A stretch of DNA of 64,000 nucleotides from BJGV01 sp003230615. GTDB lineage: Bacteria; Pseudomonadota; Gammaproteobacteria; Burkholderiales; Nitrosomonadaceae. Position 1 is the stretch's first letter; each line of letters begins with the position of its first letter. Position numbers and translations under genes: made by a program. The stretch covers positions 806,001-870,000 of the forward strand of contig OY760140.1 of the NCBI GenBank assembly GCA_963663215.1, read 5' to 3'. Positions 26,892-35,344 of this stretch are shown one piece after another. Below the pieces are notes generated by a model. The model made no database searches, had not been told where the DNA came from, and saw only the letters and a list, made by a program, of their open reading frames with translations.

Positions 26892-27300
26892 CTGGCCCGT
26901 CCTAAAAGATATGTTATTGAGTATGCGTACTAAATAGCTTTGTTGTTATATTATCCGGCCCGAAACATGTTAAAAATAATCATATTTTATCAAGACAACA
27001 CGCTATTTTACTTTTGGAAAACATAATGTCAATTTTTGCTTAAAATTATGCACGACCGGATTTTAACAATACGACTATTAATTAATAAATTAGATACTAT
27101 GATTCCTTGGGCAAGTAAAAATAGATTAAGTCGAGAAAGTAGTTGCAAAGTCGCTTTACCTTTATCTTATTTTTACCCCTTGCTAGTTAGTTACAAGGTT
27201 TCATATAGTAAAACAATCGGTTCTGCATAAATACCCTATTGAGCCACATCAGCTTAATCTTTATTTTCCGTATTTAAATGCTTTTAAATCAATATGAAAT
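26892..27300. other. AT-rich intergenic region upstream of tRNA-fMet
   Basis: A 64-codon frame at 27036 has no ribosome binding site and no recognisable protein character. I see no RNA gene until the tRNA promoter at 27301. Confidence 0.4.
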
Positions 27301-27330
27301 TTGACCCTGATATATTCACCTTGCTATAAT
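27301..27330 (+). promoter_or_regulatory. Promoter of tRNA-fMet
   Basis: TTGACC (27301-27306) and a perfect TATAAT (27325-27330), 18 bases apart, end 13 bases before the mature tRNA 5' end. Confidence 0.7.
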
Positions 27331-27343
27331 TTGCCATTACTGG

Positions 27344-27420
<77 letters not shown>

Positions 27421-27525
27421 ATTTATAAACGTCAATACAATAGAAATTGTCCTCCATGGGTAGTGGTTTCTCCATATTTTGAGCTGGGCTCCAAGTGCCA
27501 CCTAGTATTCTTAATGATTTAGTTA

Positions 27526-27623
27526 TGGCGGGCCTCCCCGCATTGCATAGTGGTGAACCTGGTCAGATCCGGAAGGAAGCAGCCACAGCTATTCTCTGTA
27601 AGTGCCGGGGGTTAGGCTCGCCA
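27526..27623 (+). ncRNA. ffs: 4.5S signal recognition particle RNA
   Basis: The conserved apical domain is present: GGTCAGATCCGGAAGGAAGC followed by AGCCACAG, the Ffh-binding internal loops and GGAA tetraloop. The outer stem pairs TGGCGGGCC with the distal GGCTCGCCA. About 98 bases, the short bacterial type. It precedes dnaX, a common position in betaproteobacteria. Confidence 0.95.
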
Positions 27624-27794
27624 CCCAATTATTGTATAGTTTGTCAAAGTTAACCGTGTTGTTAGCTCTACTTTGAATTATTCGTATTGGCTCCGTTAAT
27701 ATGCTGCACTTACGAAAAATATAGTGGATTGCATTTCAGATTATCCAGATTACAATACTCCTCATTATCCTTTACCAACTATTAAGCAATTACT

Positions 27795-29429
27795 GTGTCT
27801 CAAACCCAAGTTCTTGCCCGTAAATGGCGTCCAAAAGATTTTTCTGGTCTAACTGGACAAGATCATGTAGTTAGGGCACTTATTAACGCGCTTGAAAAAA
27901 AACGCCTGCATCATGCCTATTTGTTTACTGGTACACGTGGCGTTGGCAAAACTACTATTGCGCGCATTTTAGCCAAAGCCCTTAACTGTGAATTTGGTAT
28001 TACAGCTAAACCATGTGGTAAATGTTCTGCATGTATCGAAATTGATAGTGGGCATTTTGTTGATTTAGTTGAACTAGATGCTGCTTCTAATACCCAAGTA
28101 GATAATATGCGCGAACTACTGGAAAATGCACTCTACGCTCCAACCTGTGCTCGGTACAAGATATACATCATTGATGAAGTACATATGCTTTCCAAGTCAG
28201 CTTTCAACGCCATGCTTAAAACCCTGGAAGAGCCCCCTGATCATGTAAAATTTGTATTAGCCACCACTGATCCACAAAAAATTCCGATCACTGTTTTATC
28301 ACGCTGTTTACAATTTAACCTAAAACAAATTCCACCTACCTTGATTGCCGCACATCTAGAATATGTGCTGAAACAGGAAAAAATTAGTTACGATGAAGCT
28401 TCATTGCAATTAATAGCACATGCGGCACAGGGCAGTATGCGTGATGCTCTAAGCATGCTGGATCAGGCGATTATATTTGGTGAAGGTAAGGTTGAAAAAA
28501 CTGAGATTCACGCCATGTTGGGCACAATCGACCAAAGTTATCTCTATGATTTATTAGAAGCGCTTATTCAAAAAAACGGTACACAGATGCTAGCTGTAGC
28601 AGATTCAATAGAGATGCGAAGTTTGTCATTTGATACTGCTTTGCAAGAGTTAGCGGGCTTATTCCATAGCCTTGCATTAGCGCAGATAGTTCCACAGACT
28701 AATAGTAACAATATACCAGAGCATGAAAAAATTTATTCATTAGCCAAAAAGTTTATGCCTGAAGACCTTCAATTATTTTACCAGATCACTTTGCATGGTC
28801 GCGCTGATTTAGGGCTAGCGCCGGATGAATATTCTGGTTTTACTATGACATTGATGCGTATGCTGGCCTTTACTCCAGAATGCTTAATAGAAACTGCCAC
28901 AGTTTCTCACATACCAGCTAGTATTATCCCTAAAGAAAAATTACCTTTATCTGATAAAGAGCCAAGGAAGCCAGATATTAATGCAGCACATACCTCTCCC
29001 CCAGTACTGAATGTGGTAACAGAATTAAGTCCAGATTATCGCACAAATCAATTAAATGGAGACTGGGTAGTATTAGTGAATCAATTAAAATTAAATGGTA
29101 TGGCAAAAATGCTGGCGCAGAACTGTGAAATGAAGAATTTTTCTACAGATAATATTGTATTGTGCTTACAAGCAGAACATAAACATTTATTAGAAAAGAC
29201 ATACCAAGATAAGATAAAAAACGCACTATGTGAACATTTTGGAACACCTGTGCGATTAACGATATCTGTGGGGAGTGTTACTGGCATGACGCCAGCAGAA
29301 CTCGATACTCGTGAGAGGCAGACGAAACAATTACAAGCTGTTGCAGCTATTGAGACCGATCCTTTTGTACGCGAATTAGTAGATAACTTTGACGCAAAAT
29401 TAATTATTTCTTCAATTAAACCTATTTAA
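27795..29429 (+). CDS. dnaX: DNA polymerase III subunits gamma and tau
   Basis: The clamp-loader ATPase. N-terminus VLARKWRPKDFSGLTGQDH, Walker A GTRGVGKTT, a four-cysteine zinc site (CEFG...CGKCSAC), Walker B IIDEVHML and sensor 1 LATTDPQKIP. 544 residues is shorter than the E. coli tau; the region after residue ~370 is a variable linker plus a tau-like C-terminal domain. The start is GTG. First gene of the dnaX-ybaB-recR operon. Confidence 0.96.
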   Translation: MSQTQVLARKWRPKDFSGLTGQDHVVRALINALEKKRLHHAYLFTGTRGVGKTTIARILAKALNCEFGITAKPCGKCSACIEIDSGHFVDLVELDAASNTQVDNMRELLENALYAPTCARYKIYIIDEVHMLSKSAFNAMLKTLEEPPDHVKFVLATTDPQKIPITVLSRCLQFNLKQIPPTLIAAHLEYVLKQEKISYDEASLQLIAHAAQGSMRDALSMLDQAIIFGEGKVEKTEIHAMLGTIDQSYLYDLLEALIQKNGTQMLAVADSIEMRSLSFDTALQELAGLFHSLALAQIVPQTNSNNIPEHEKIYSLAKKFMPEDLQLFYQITLHGRADLGLAPDEYSGFTMTLMRMLAFTPECLIETATVSHIPASIIPKEKLPLSDKEPRKPDINAAHTSPPVLNVVTELSPDYRTNQLNGDWVVLVNQLKLNGMAKMLAQNCEMKNFSTDNIVLCLQAEHKHLLEKTYQDKIKNALCEHFGTPVRLTISVGSVTGMTPAELDTRERQTKQLQAVAAIETDPFVRELVDNFDAKLIISSIKPI

Positions 29430-29444
29430 TGGTGGAGGCTAAAA

Positions 29445-29771
29445 ATGATGAAAGGTGGCTTGGGGCCATTAATGCAACAGGCCCAGCAAATGCAAGAGAA
29501 TATGAAAAATATGCAGGAGCAGTTGGCCACAGTAGAAGTTAAAGGCCAGTCTGGTGCAGGCATGGTCACAGTTGTGATGACCTGCCGATACGATGTAAAG
29601 CGAGTAAATATTGACGATAGCCTGATGGGTGATGACAAGGATATGCTTGAGGATTTACTCGCTGCCGCAGTTAATGATGCAGTACGGCGTGTTGAAACAA
29701 CTACACAAGAAAGAATGGCTGGGCTTACGGCAGGTATGGGTTTGCCTCCGGGAATGAAGTTGCCATTTTAA
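29445..29771 (+). CDS. ybaB: YbaB/EbfC nucleoid-associated protein
   Basis: 108 residues with the family pattern GPLMQQAQQMQENMKNMQEQL and EVKGQSGAGMVTVVM, ending MGLPPGMKLPF. A small dimeric DNA-binding protein. TGGAGG stands seven bases before its ATG, 15 bases after dnaX, upstream of recR. Confidence 0.96.
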   Translation: MMKGGLGPLMQQAQQMQENMKNMQEQLATVEVKGQSGAGMVTVVMTCRYDVKRVNIDDSLMGDDKDMLEDLLAAAVNDAVRRVETTTQERMAGLTAGMGLPPGMKLPF

Positions 29772-29851
29772 GTTGTTGAGTTGTAAACAGTGAGTTAGCA
29801 AGATAAACCTCACCTTTACATATCCATTGCTATACCCACACTTCATTCAAT

Positions 29852-30448
29852 ATGAAAACTCCTACAGTTCTTGAGGATTTGATTGAGTCGTTGCGCTGCT
29901 TGCCAGGTGTTGGGCCCAGGTCGGCACAACGAATAGCCTATCACTTATTACAGTACGATCACGTAGGTGCACATCAGCTTGCCAATGCACTAGATAAAGC
30001 ATTAACGGGTATTAAACATTGCGAGATGTGTAATAGTTTTACTGAAGCATCGGTTTGCACGCTTTGCTGTTCTCCGAAACGCAACGCGGGTCTTTTGTGT
30101 GTAGTGGAAATGCCTGCCGATCTACTGATGATTGAGCAGACGCACTGCTACAAGGGGATGTATTTCGTGCTAATGGGTAAACTTTCACCTCTAGATGGCA
30201 TAGGCCCCAAGGAAATTCACCTTGACCGGCTGCTAAAGCGAGTCCAAGACAACATAATAAAAGAAGTCGTACTTGCTACCAACTTTACTGTGGAGGGAGA
30301 AGTTACTGCGCATTATGTTAGTGAGCTACTAAATAGCAGGGGAATCAAAGTCACGCGCATTGCACGAGGATTACCCGTTGGTGGGGAGCTCGAGCATGTT
30401 GATAGTGGTACCCTAGCACAAGCGGTTATGGAGCGTAGAGAGATTTAA
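29852..30448 (+). CDS. recR: Recombination protein RecR
   Basis: 198 residues: an N-terminal helix-hairpin-helix (LPGVGPRSAQRIAYHLL), a four-cysteine zinc finger (CEMCNSFTEASVCTLC), a Toprim domain (LCVVEMPADLLMIEQ) and the C-terminal Walker B-like RIARGLPVGGELEHVD. Acts with RecO and RecF to load RecA at gaps. Confidence 0.97.
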   Translation: MKTPTVLEDLIESLRCLPGVGPRSAQRIAYHLLQYDHVGAHQLANALDKALTGIKHCEMCNSFTEASVCTLCCSPKRNAGLLCVVEMPADLLMIEQTHCYKGMYFVLMGKLSPLDGIGPKEIHLDRLLKRVQDNIIKEVVLATNFTVEGEVTAHYVSELLNSRGIKVTRIARGLPVGGELEHVDSGTLAQAVMERREI

Positions 30449-30530
30449 TTTTATTAGCTTACGAGCTAGGACCTTATCATATTATCTTCAGGTATCATTC
30501 GTTGTCACCTCTTTTATTTTTAAACTAAAA

Positions 30531-31387
30531 TTGGAAAAAGTAGGGGAGAGGCTTTGCTATTCTGGAAAATGGATGAGAACTAGTAGACTAAAAAGAGAAG
30601 CGCAGAGGGGAACACAAGAGTCCCAGAATGCCAAGACTAATCCTATATTTGAACCAGCAGTTACGCAAAAACTGCATAAATTACTAGCGCAAACTGGGCT
30701 TGGTTCGCGACGTGAGATGGAAAAATTGATTGCTACCGGCCTGGTGACTATAAATGGAAAAGTAGCAGAAATCGGTGATCGGGTTGGCGCTACAGATTTA
30801 GTACGAATAAAAAGACGTATAATTCATCTAAAATTCGGCGAGAGCTTACCTAGAATTATACTTTATCATAAACCAGAAGGTGAAATTGTTAGTCGTAATG
30901 ATCCGCATAACCGACCCTCAGTATTCAATAAACTACCGAAACTTAAAACATCTAAATGGGTGTCAATTGGTAGACTTGATTTTAATACCTGCGGATTATT
31001 GGTTTTTACTACGGACGGAGTATTGGCTAATCGATTAATGCATCCGCGTTTTGAAGTGGAGCGTGAATATGCTGTTCGAGTTGTAGGAAGATTAGACCCA
31101 AATCAGATAACACTGTTAACTACAGGGATTAAACTAAGAGATGGACTGGCTAAATTTGATTTCCTATCTGATCATGGGGGAGAGGCTCCAATCACTGGTA
31201 TCGAGTAATATTGAAAGAAGGTAGAAACCGTGAAGTTCGACGTATGTTTGAGGCAATAGGGTTAACAGTGAGTCGTTTGATCCGAGTGCGTTTCGGTTCT
31301 ATTAAATTACCACCACACCTGAAACGAGGAAAATCGATGGAACTGAACAAGAAAGATGTAGAAAATTTGTTAGAACTGTCCACGTAG
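30531..31387 (+). pseudogene. rluB: 23S rRNA pseudouridine-2605 synthase RluB, frameshifted
   Basis: The first frame (to 31208) encodes an S4 domain (LHKLLAQTGLGSRREMEKLI) and the catalytic segment GRLDFNTCGLLVFTTDG with the active Asp. It then ends prematurely after FLSDHGGEAP. The adjoining frame continues from 31190 with NHWYRVILKEGRNREVRRMF and on to KLPPHLKRGKS, stopping at 31387, exactly the missing C-terminus. Restoring one A in the CCAAT at 31188-31192 joins the two. Thus a one-base deletion or a sequencing error. The start is probably TTG 30531 or ATG 30573; the N-terminal ~35 residues are a basic extension. Confidence 0.85.
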
Positions 31388-31552
31388 CTTGTAAGACTAC
31401 TTGTATGCATATATTTTAGAAACTATTAAGTGATTTTTCTTATCTTAAATTTAAAATAAATTGAGTATATAAATTTAATACAGCACTAAAAATGTGTAAA
31501 AATTGACTTTCATTATTCTTTTTTCAATGATATTGATATACAGGATTCCTTT

Positions 31553-32686
31553 TTAATTCAACAATAAGTTTTCCAGTGTTAGCTGATAAATATACGATAG
31601 TTGTTCTAAATCATTCACTTCCACATATTCATTAATTTTGTGGATACTTTCATTGATCGGACCAAACTCTACTACCTGTGGACAGATATCAGCAATAAAA
31701 CGTCCATCAGAGGTGCCCCCGGTAGTAGATAACTGCGGTTCGATTCCTAATGTTTTCTTAACTGCATTATTTATTGCCTCTACCAGATTGCCCTTAGGAG
31801 TAAGATAAGGCTTGCCAGAAAGCGTCCACTGTAAATCATAATCTAGGCCATGTCGGTTGAGTATTTCATAAAATTTAGTTTGTAGTGACTTGACGGTACT
31901 TGCAGTAGAGAAACGAAAATTAAATAGCTTTTTGACTTCACCAGGAATTACATTGGTAGCACCAGTTCCTCCAAAGATATTAGAAATTTGCCAAGTAGTT
32001 GGCGGAAAGTATTCGTTACCACAATCCCACTCAGTTTGTGCAAGTTCAGCAACGGCAGGTGCAGCAAGATGTATAGGGTTTTTAGCTAAATGTGGATAAG
32101 CAATATGCCCTTGTATGCCCTTTACAGTAAGAACTCCAGATAATGAACCACGTCTACCATTTTTAACGGTGTCACCTAATTTGTTCGTACATGTGGGTTC
32201 CCCAACTATGCAATAGTCAATTGTTTCATTTCGTGTTTTAAGAACCTCCACTACCCTGACAGTGCCATCTACTGCAACGCCTTCTTCATCTGAAGTAATA
32301 AGAAGGGCAATTGAACCACTGTGATTTGGATGTGCATTTACAAATGCTTCAATCGCTGTAATAAATGCGGCTAAAGATGCTTTCATATCTGCCGCACCAC
32401 GTCCATAAAGCTTTCCATCGCGAATTGTTGGTGTAAATGGGTCGCTTTCCCATTTTTCTAATGGACCAGTTTGTACTACATCTGTATGGCCAGCAAAACA
32501 TACAATTGGTGTTTCCGTTCCACGTCTTGCCCAAAAATTGTCTACTCCACTACAATGTATCTTCTCAATATCGAAGCCAAGTTTTTCTAGACGATCTATT
32601 AGAATTTTCTGACATCCATCATCGGCAGGAGTAAGTGAACGACATGTAATAAGTTTCTGTGTGAGAAACAACGTATCTTTATGCAT
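31553..32686 (-). CDS. dapE: Succinyl-diaminopimelate desuccinylase
   Basis: An M20 metallopeptidase-family enzyme of 377 residues that removes succinate from N-succinyl-LL-DAP. Metal ligands are seen in FAGHTDVVQTG, GRGAADMKAS, TSDEEGVAVDGT, YCIVGEPTC and the C-terminal TTGGTSDGRF. AGGAAG stands before its ATG. It lies in a minus-strand group with dapD and dapC that covers three successive steps of lysine and peptidoglycan precursor synthesis. Confidence 0.95.
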   Translation of the reverse strand: MHKDTLFLTQKLITCRSLTPADDGCQKILIDRLEKLGFDIEKIHCSGVDNFWARRGTETPIVCFAGHTDVVQTGPLEKWESDPFTPTIRDGKLYGRGAADMKASLAAFITAIEAFVNAHPNHSGSIALLITSDEEGVAVDGTVRVVEVLKTRNETIDYCIVGEPTCTNKLGDTVKNGRRGSLSGVLTVKGIQGHIAYPHLAKNPIHLAAPAVAELAQTEWDCGNEYFPPTTWQISNIFGGTGATNVIPGEVKKLFNFRFSTASTVKSLQTKFYEILNRHGLDYDLQWTLSGKPYLTPKGNLVEAINNAVKKTLGIEPQLSTTGGTSDGRFIADICPQVVEFGPINESIHKINEYVEVNDLEQLSYIYQLTLENLLLN

Positions 32687-32722
32687 AGGGGCTTCCTGGA
32701 ACTGATGTCAAATGGTTGTTGT

Positions 32723-33544
32723 TTAAATTCCACGCAATAGCTCATTGATTCCAGTTTTTGCGCGAGTCTTTGCATCCACTTGTTTGACAATGACTGCGCA
32801 GTAAAGACTGTATTTTCCATCTGATGAGGGCAACGCACCTGAAACCACTACTGAGCCTGGTGGAATCCGACCATAGCTTACTTCGCTAGTTTCACGGTTA
32901 TATATCTTTGTACTTTGACCAATATATACACCCATAGAAATTACTGAGTTTGCCCCAACAAGTACACCTTCTACAATCTCAGAGCGTGCACCAATAAAGC
33001 AGTTATCCTCAATAATAGTGGGATTAGACTGTACTGGTTCTAGTACGCCTCCAATACCAACTCCGCCTGACAAATGCACATTCTTCCCAATTTGAGCACA
33101 GGAACCAACTGTAGCCCAGGTGTCAACCATTGTACCCTCAGCAACATAAGCGCCAATATTGACATATGATGGCATTAGTACAACGTTGCTAGCGATAAAA
33201 GACCCTTTCCGCACTGTTGCAGGTGGAACTATACGAAATCCACCGTCACGAAAATCTTTAGAACTGAAATCCGCAAATTTTGATGGTATTTTATCAAAGT
33301 AATTGGAAAAACCCCCCTTAATAAAACTGTTATCTTCTATGCGAAAAGAAAGCAGCACAGCTTTCTTTATCCATTGATGTGTTACCCATTCACCATTGGT
33401 TTTTTCCGCTATACGTAATTCACCAGTATTGAGCATATCTAATACTTGGTTTATAGACTCTTTTAGTTTGGCCTCTACATTACGTGGCGTAATATTAGCA
33501 CGGTATTCAAATGCCTTTTCAATAGTGGTTTGCAACTGTTCCAT
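32723..33544 (-). CDS. dapD: Tetrahydrodipicolinate N-succinyltransferase
   Basis: 273 residues with a left-handed beta-helix of hexapeptide repeats (VLMPSYVNIGAYVAEGTMVD, then IGKNVHLSGGVGIGG and ARSEIVEGVLVGANSVISMG). Transfers succinyl from succinyl-CoA to tetrahydrodipicolinate. AAGGA precedes the ATG at a good distance. Between dapC and dapE. Confidence 0.96.
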   Translation of the reverse strand: MEQLQTTIEKAFEYRANITPRNVEAKLKESINQVLDMLNTGELRIAEKTNGEWVTHQWIKKAVLLSFRIEDNSFIKGGFSNYFDKIPSKFADFSSKDFRDGGFRIVPPATVRKGSFIASNVVLMPSYVNIGAYVAEGTMVDTWATVGSCAQIGKNVHLSGGVGIGGVLEPVQSNPTIIEDNCFIGARSEIVEGVLVGANSVISMGVYIGQSTKIYNRETSEVSYGRIPPGSVVVSGALPSSDGKYSLYCAVIVKQVDAKTRAKTGINELLRGI

Positions 33545-33616
33545 AGTTTTCCTTAATGATTTCTCTAAATAACAGAATTTACAAAATTCATGATTACAGT
33601 TTACCTACTTATTTTT

Positions 33617-34813
33617 TTAATGATTTGCTATACACCAAGCCTTTATTCTCTTAGTTGCTTCAACACACTCGAATAGAGGTACAACCAAAGCTATACGAAC
33701 AAAATTCTTACCAGGGTTGATGCCATGGGCTTCACGTGCAAGATAACTGCCAGGTAATACGGTAACATTGTAATCTTGATATAGCTGCTGAGCGAAATCG
33801 GTATCGTTAACCGGTGTCTTTACCCATAAGTAGAAAGTAGCTTCTGGTATTGGCGTTTGAATGTATCCCGCCAATAATGAGGCGACCGCAGTGAATTTTT
33901 CCCGATATAATTGACGGTTCTTGCTAACATGAGATTCTTCCTTCCACGCTGCTTCACTTGCTACCTGCACTGCTGGGTTCATCGCGCTGCCATGGTAAGT
34001 ACGATAAAGTAAAAATTTTTTTAGTATGCTAGGATCTCCTGCAACAAAACCAGAACGCAATCCGGGCACATTGGAACGCTTCGACAAACTACCGAACACC
34101 ACTAATCGAGAAAAACTTCTACGACCTAAGCGGTGAGCTGCCTCTAGAGCGCCAAGTGGAGGATTGTGCTCATCTGAATATATTTCAGAATAGCACTCGT
34201 CAGCAGCAATGATAAACCCATTATGATCCGAAAGAGAAAATAGTTTTTGCCACTCGTCCATCGACATTACTTTGCCAGCTGGATTTCCAGGGGAGCAGAC
34301 GTATACTAGTTGCGTATGCGACCAAACATCATCAGGCAATTGTGTATAGTCAGGTGTAAAATTATTTTCAGGCAAGGAGTTAAGAAAATATGGCGTGGCT
34401 CCAGCTAGAAGAGCCGCCCCTTCATAGATCTGATAAAAAGGATTAGGGCAGACAACTGCTGCTTTTGAGCAGGATAGATCAATAACAGTTTGGGCAAAAG
34501 AAAATAAAGCTTCTCGACTTCCATTTACGGGTAAAACTTCCGTGTCAAAATCTATTTTATCCAATTTATATCGACGCATTAACCATTCAGCAATGCTTGC
34601 ACGTAACGATTTGTCTCCAAGAGTTGTGGGGTAATCTGCTAATTTGTTAATGCTTTCTATCAATGCTTGGTGAATGAAGTCAGGCGTTGGATGTCTTGGT
34701 TCGCCTATATGTAGTCTTATGGGTGAAAAAGCCTGATTAGGCGTAATCCCAGAGTAAAGCTTGTTAAGCTTATGAAAGGGATATGGTTGTAGGCGATTGA
34801 GATTTGGATTCAC
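33617..34813 (-). CDS. dapC: Succinyldiaminopimelate transaminase
   Basis: A class I aminotransferase of 398 residues. PLP-binding features are YVCSPGNPAGKVM, AADECYSEIY and the lysine in FGSLSKRSNVPGLRSGF. The N-terminus LNRLQPYPFHKLNKLYSGI is typical for DapC of betaproteobacteria. GTG start at 34813. First gene of the dapC-dapD-dapE group. Confidence 0.93.
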   Translation of the reverse strand: MNPNLNRLQPYPFHKLNKLYSGITPNQAFSPIRLHIGEPRHPTPDFIHQALIESINKLADYPTTLGDKSLRASIAEWLMRRYKLDKIDFDTEVLPVNGSREALFSFAQTVIDLSCSKAAVVCPNPFYQIYEGAALLAGATPYFLNSLPENNFTPDYTQLPDDVWSHTQLVYVCSPGNPAGKVMSMDEWQKLFSLSDHNGFIIAADECYSEIYSDEHNPPLGALEAAHRLGRRSFSRLVVFGSLSKRSNVPGLRSGFVAGDPSILKKFLLYRTYHGSAMNPAVQVASEAAWKEESHVSKNRQLYREKFTAVASLLAGYIQTPIPEATFYLWVKTPVNDTDFAQQLYQDYNVTVLPGSYLAREAHGINPGKNFVRIALVVPLFECVEATKRIKAWCIANH

Positions 34814-35200
34814 TTTTATAGGGAAAGCTAGGCATCAAGTTACACTCCCCTCTTTCCAAGGATGCTTCAATTAAATTGAGGTCAAATTATAATGAATAGA
34901 TAAGATGTAAACCACAAAAAAATATCTTTATGCTGGTGATACTGCAAAAGAAGAATTATTTTACTATCTATGATCTAGCGCAATATCTTGTTCATTTACA
35001 AAGGTAGACCAATTTCAATTGCTATTTTCTATCTTATCATTTTGTTGTCTCAAACATCGAATATACCCCTTCCCAATAATTAGTCCCTAGTAATAATGTA
35101 TTTGATAAATTGTTCAAACTTTCCCTTAGCTATATAACCATTTGAATAGGCTAAAGTAGAACCTTGTCTTTAGCCTACCTAGGCCGAAATACTTAAAGAC
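34814..35200. other. Non-coding region upstream of the sigma-28 promoter array
   Basis: No gene is visible between the divergent dapC and the REC-GGDEF-EAL gene. The right part (35150-35200) holds degenerate copies of the GGCTAAAG and GGCCGAAAT words that make up the promoter array just downstream, suggesting older duplicated units. Confidence 0.45.
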
Positions 35201-35227
35201 TAAGGTTCTGATCATTGCAGCCGAAAG
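35201..35227 (+). promoter_or_regulatory. Sigma-28 (FliA)-like promoter, copy 1
   Basis: TAAGGTTC, 11 bases, then GCCGAAAG, close to the enterobacterial consensus TAAAGTTT-N11-GCCGATAA. Most upstream of three in a row. Confidence 0.55.
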
Positions 35228-35229
35228 GC

Positions 35230-35256
35230 TAAAGTTTTTGCCATTTCAGCCGAAAT
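35230..35256 (+). promoter_or_regulatory. Sigma-28 (FliA)-like promoter, copy 2
   Basis: A perfect -35 TAAAGTTT at 35230-35237, exactly 11 bases, then GCCGAAAT at 35249-35256. It lies inside the first unit of a perfect 40-base tandem duplication. Confidence 0.75.
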
Positions 35257-35269
35257 TTAAGAGTCGGGT

Positions 35270-35296
35270 TAAAGTTTTTGCCATTTCAGCCGAAAT
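35270..35296 (+). promoter_or_regulatory. Sigma-28 (FliA)-like promoter, copy 3
   Basis: Identical to copy 2 and nearest the gene: the -10 element ends 48 bases before the ATG at 35345. Confidence 0.75.
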
Positions 35297-35344
35297 TTAA
35301 GAGTCGGGTTACAACCTTTTCGGAATGACAAATTAGGGTTATAT

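Larger units (their letters stand above)
35230..35309 (+). repeat. Perfect 40-bp tandem duplication carrying a promoter
   Basis: Bases 35230-35269 are repeated without change at 35270-35309. Each unit contains one full sigma-28-like promoter. Exact identity suggests a recent event or one kept uniform by slippage. Confidence 0.9.

Noticed and set aside
27036..27230. A 64-codon frame upstream of tRNA-fMet
   Set aside because: AT-driven composition, no ribosome binding site, no similarity I recognise.
35152..35190. A fourth sigma-28 promoter upstream of the array
   Set aside because: GCCGAAAT is present at 35183, but the bases 11 upstream (TTGTCTTT) match the -35 box poorly, and the nearby TAAAG is at the wrong distance.
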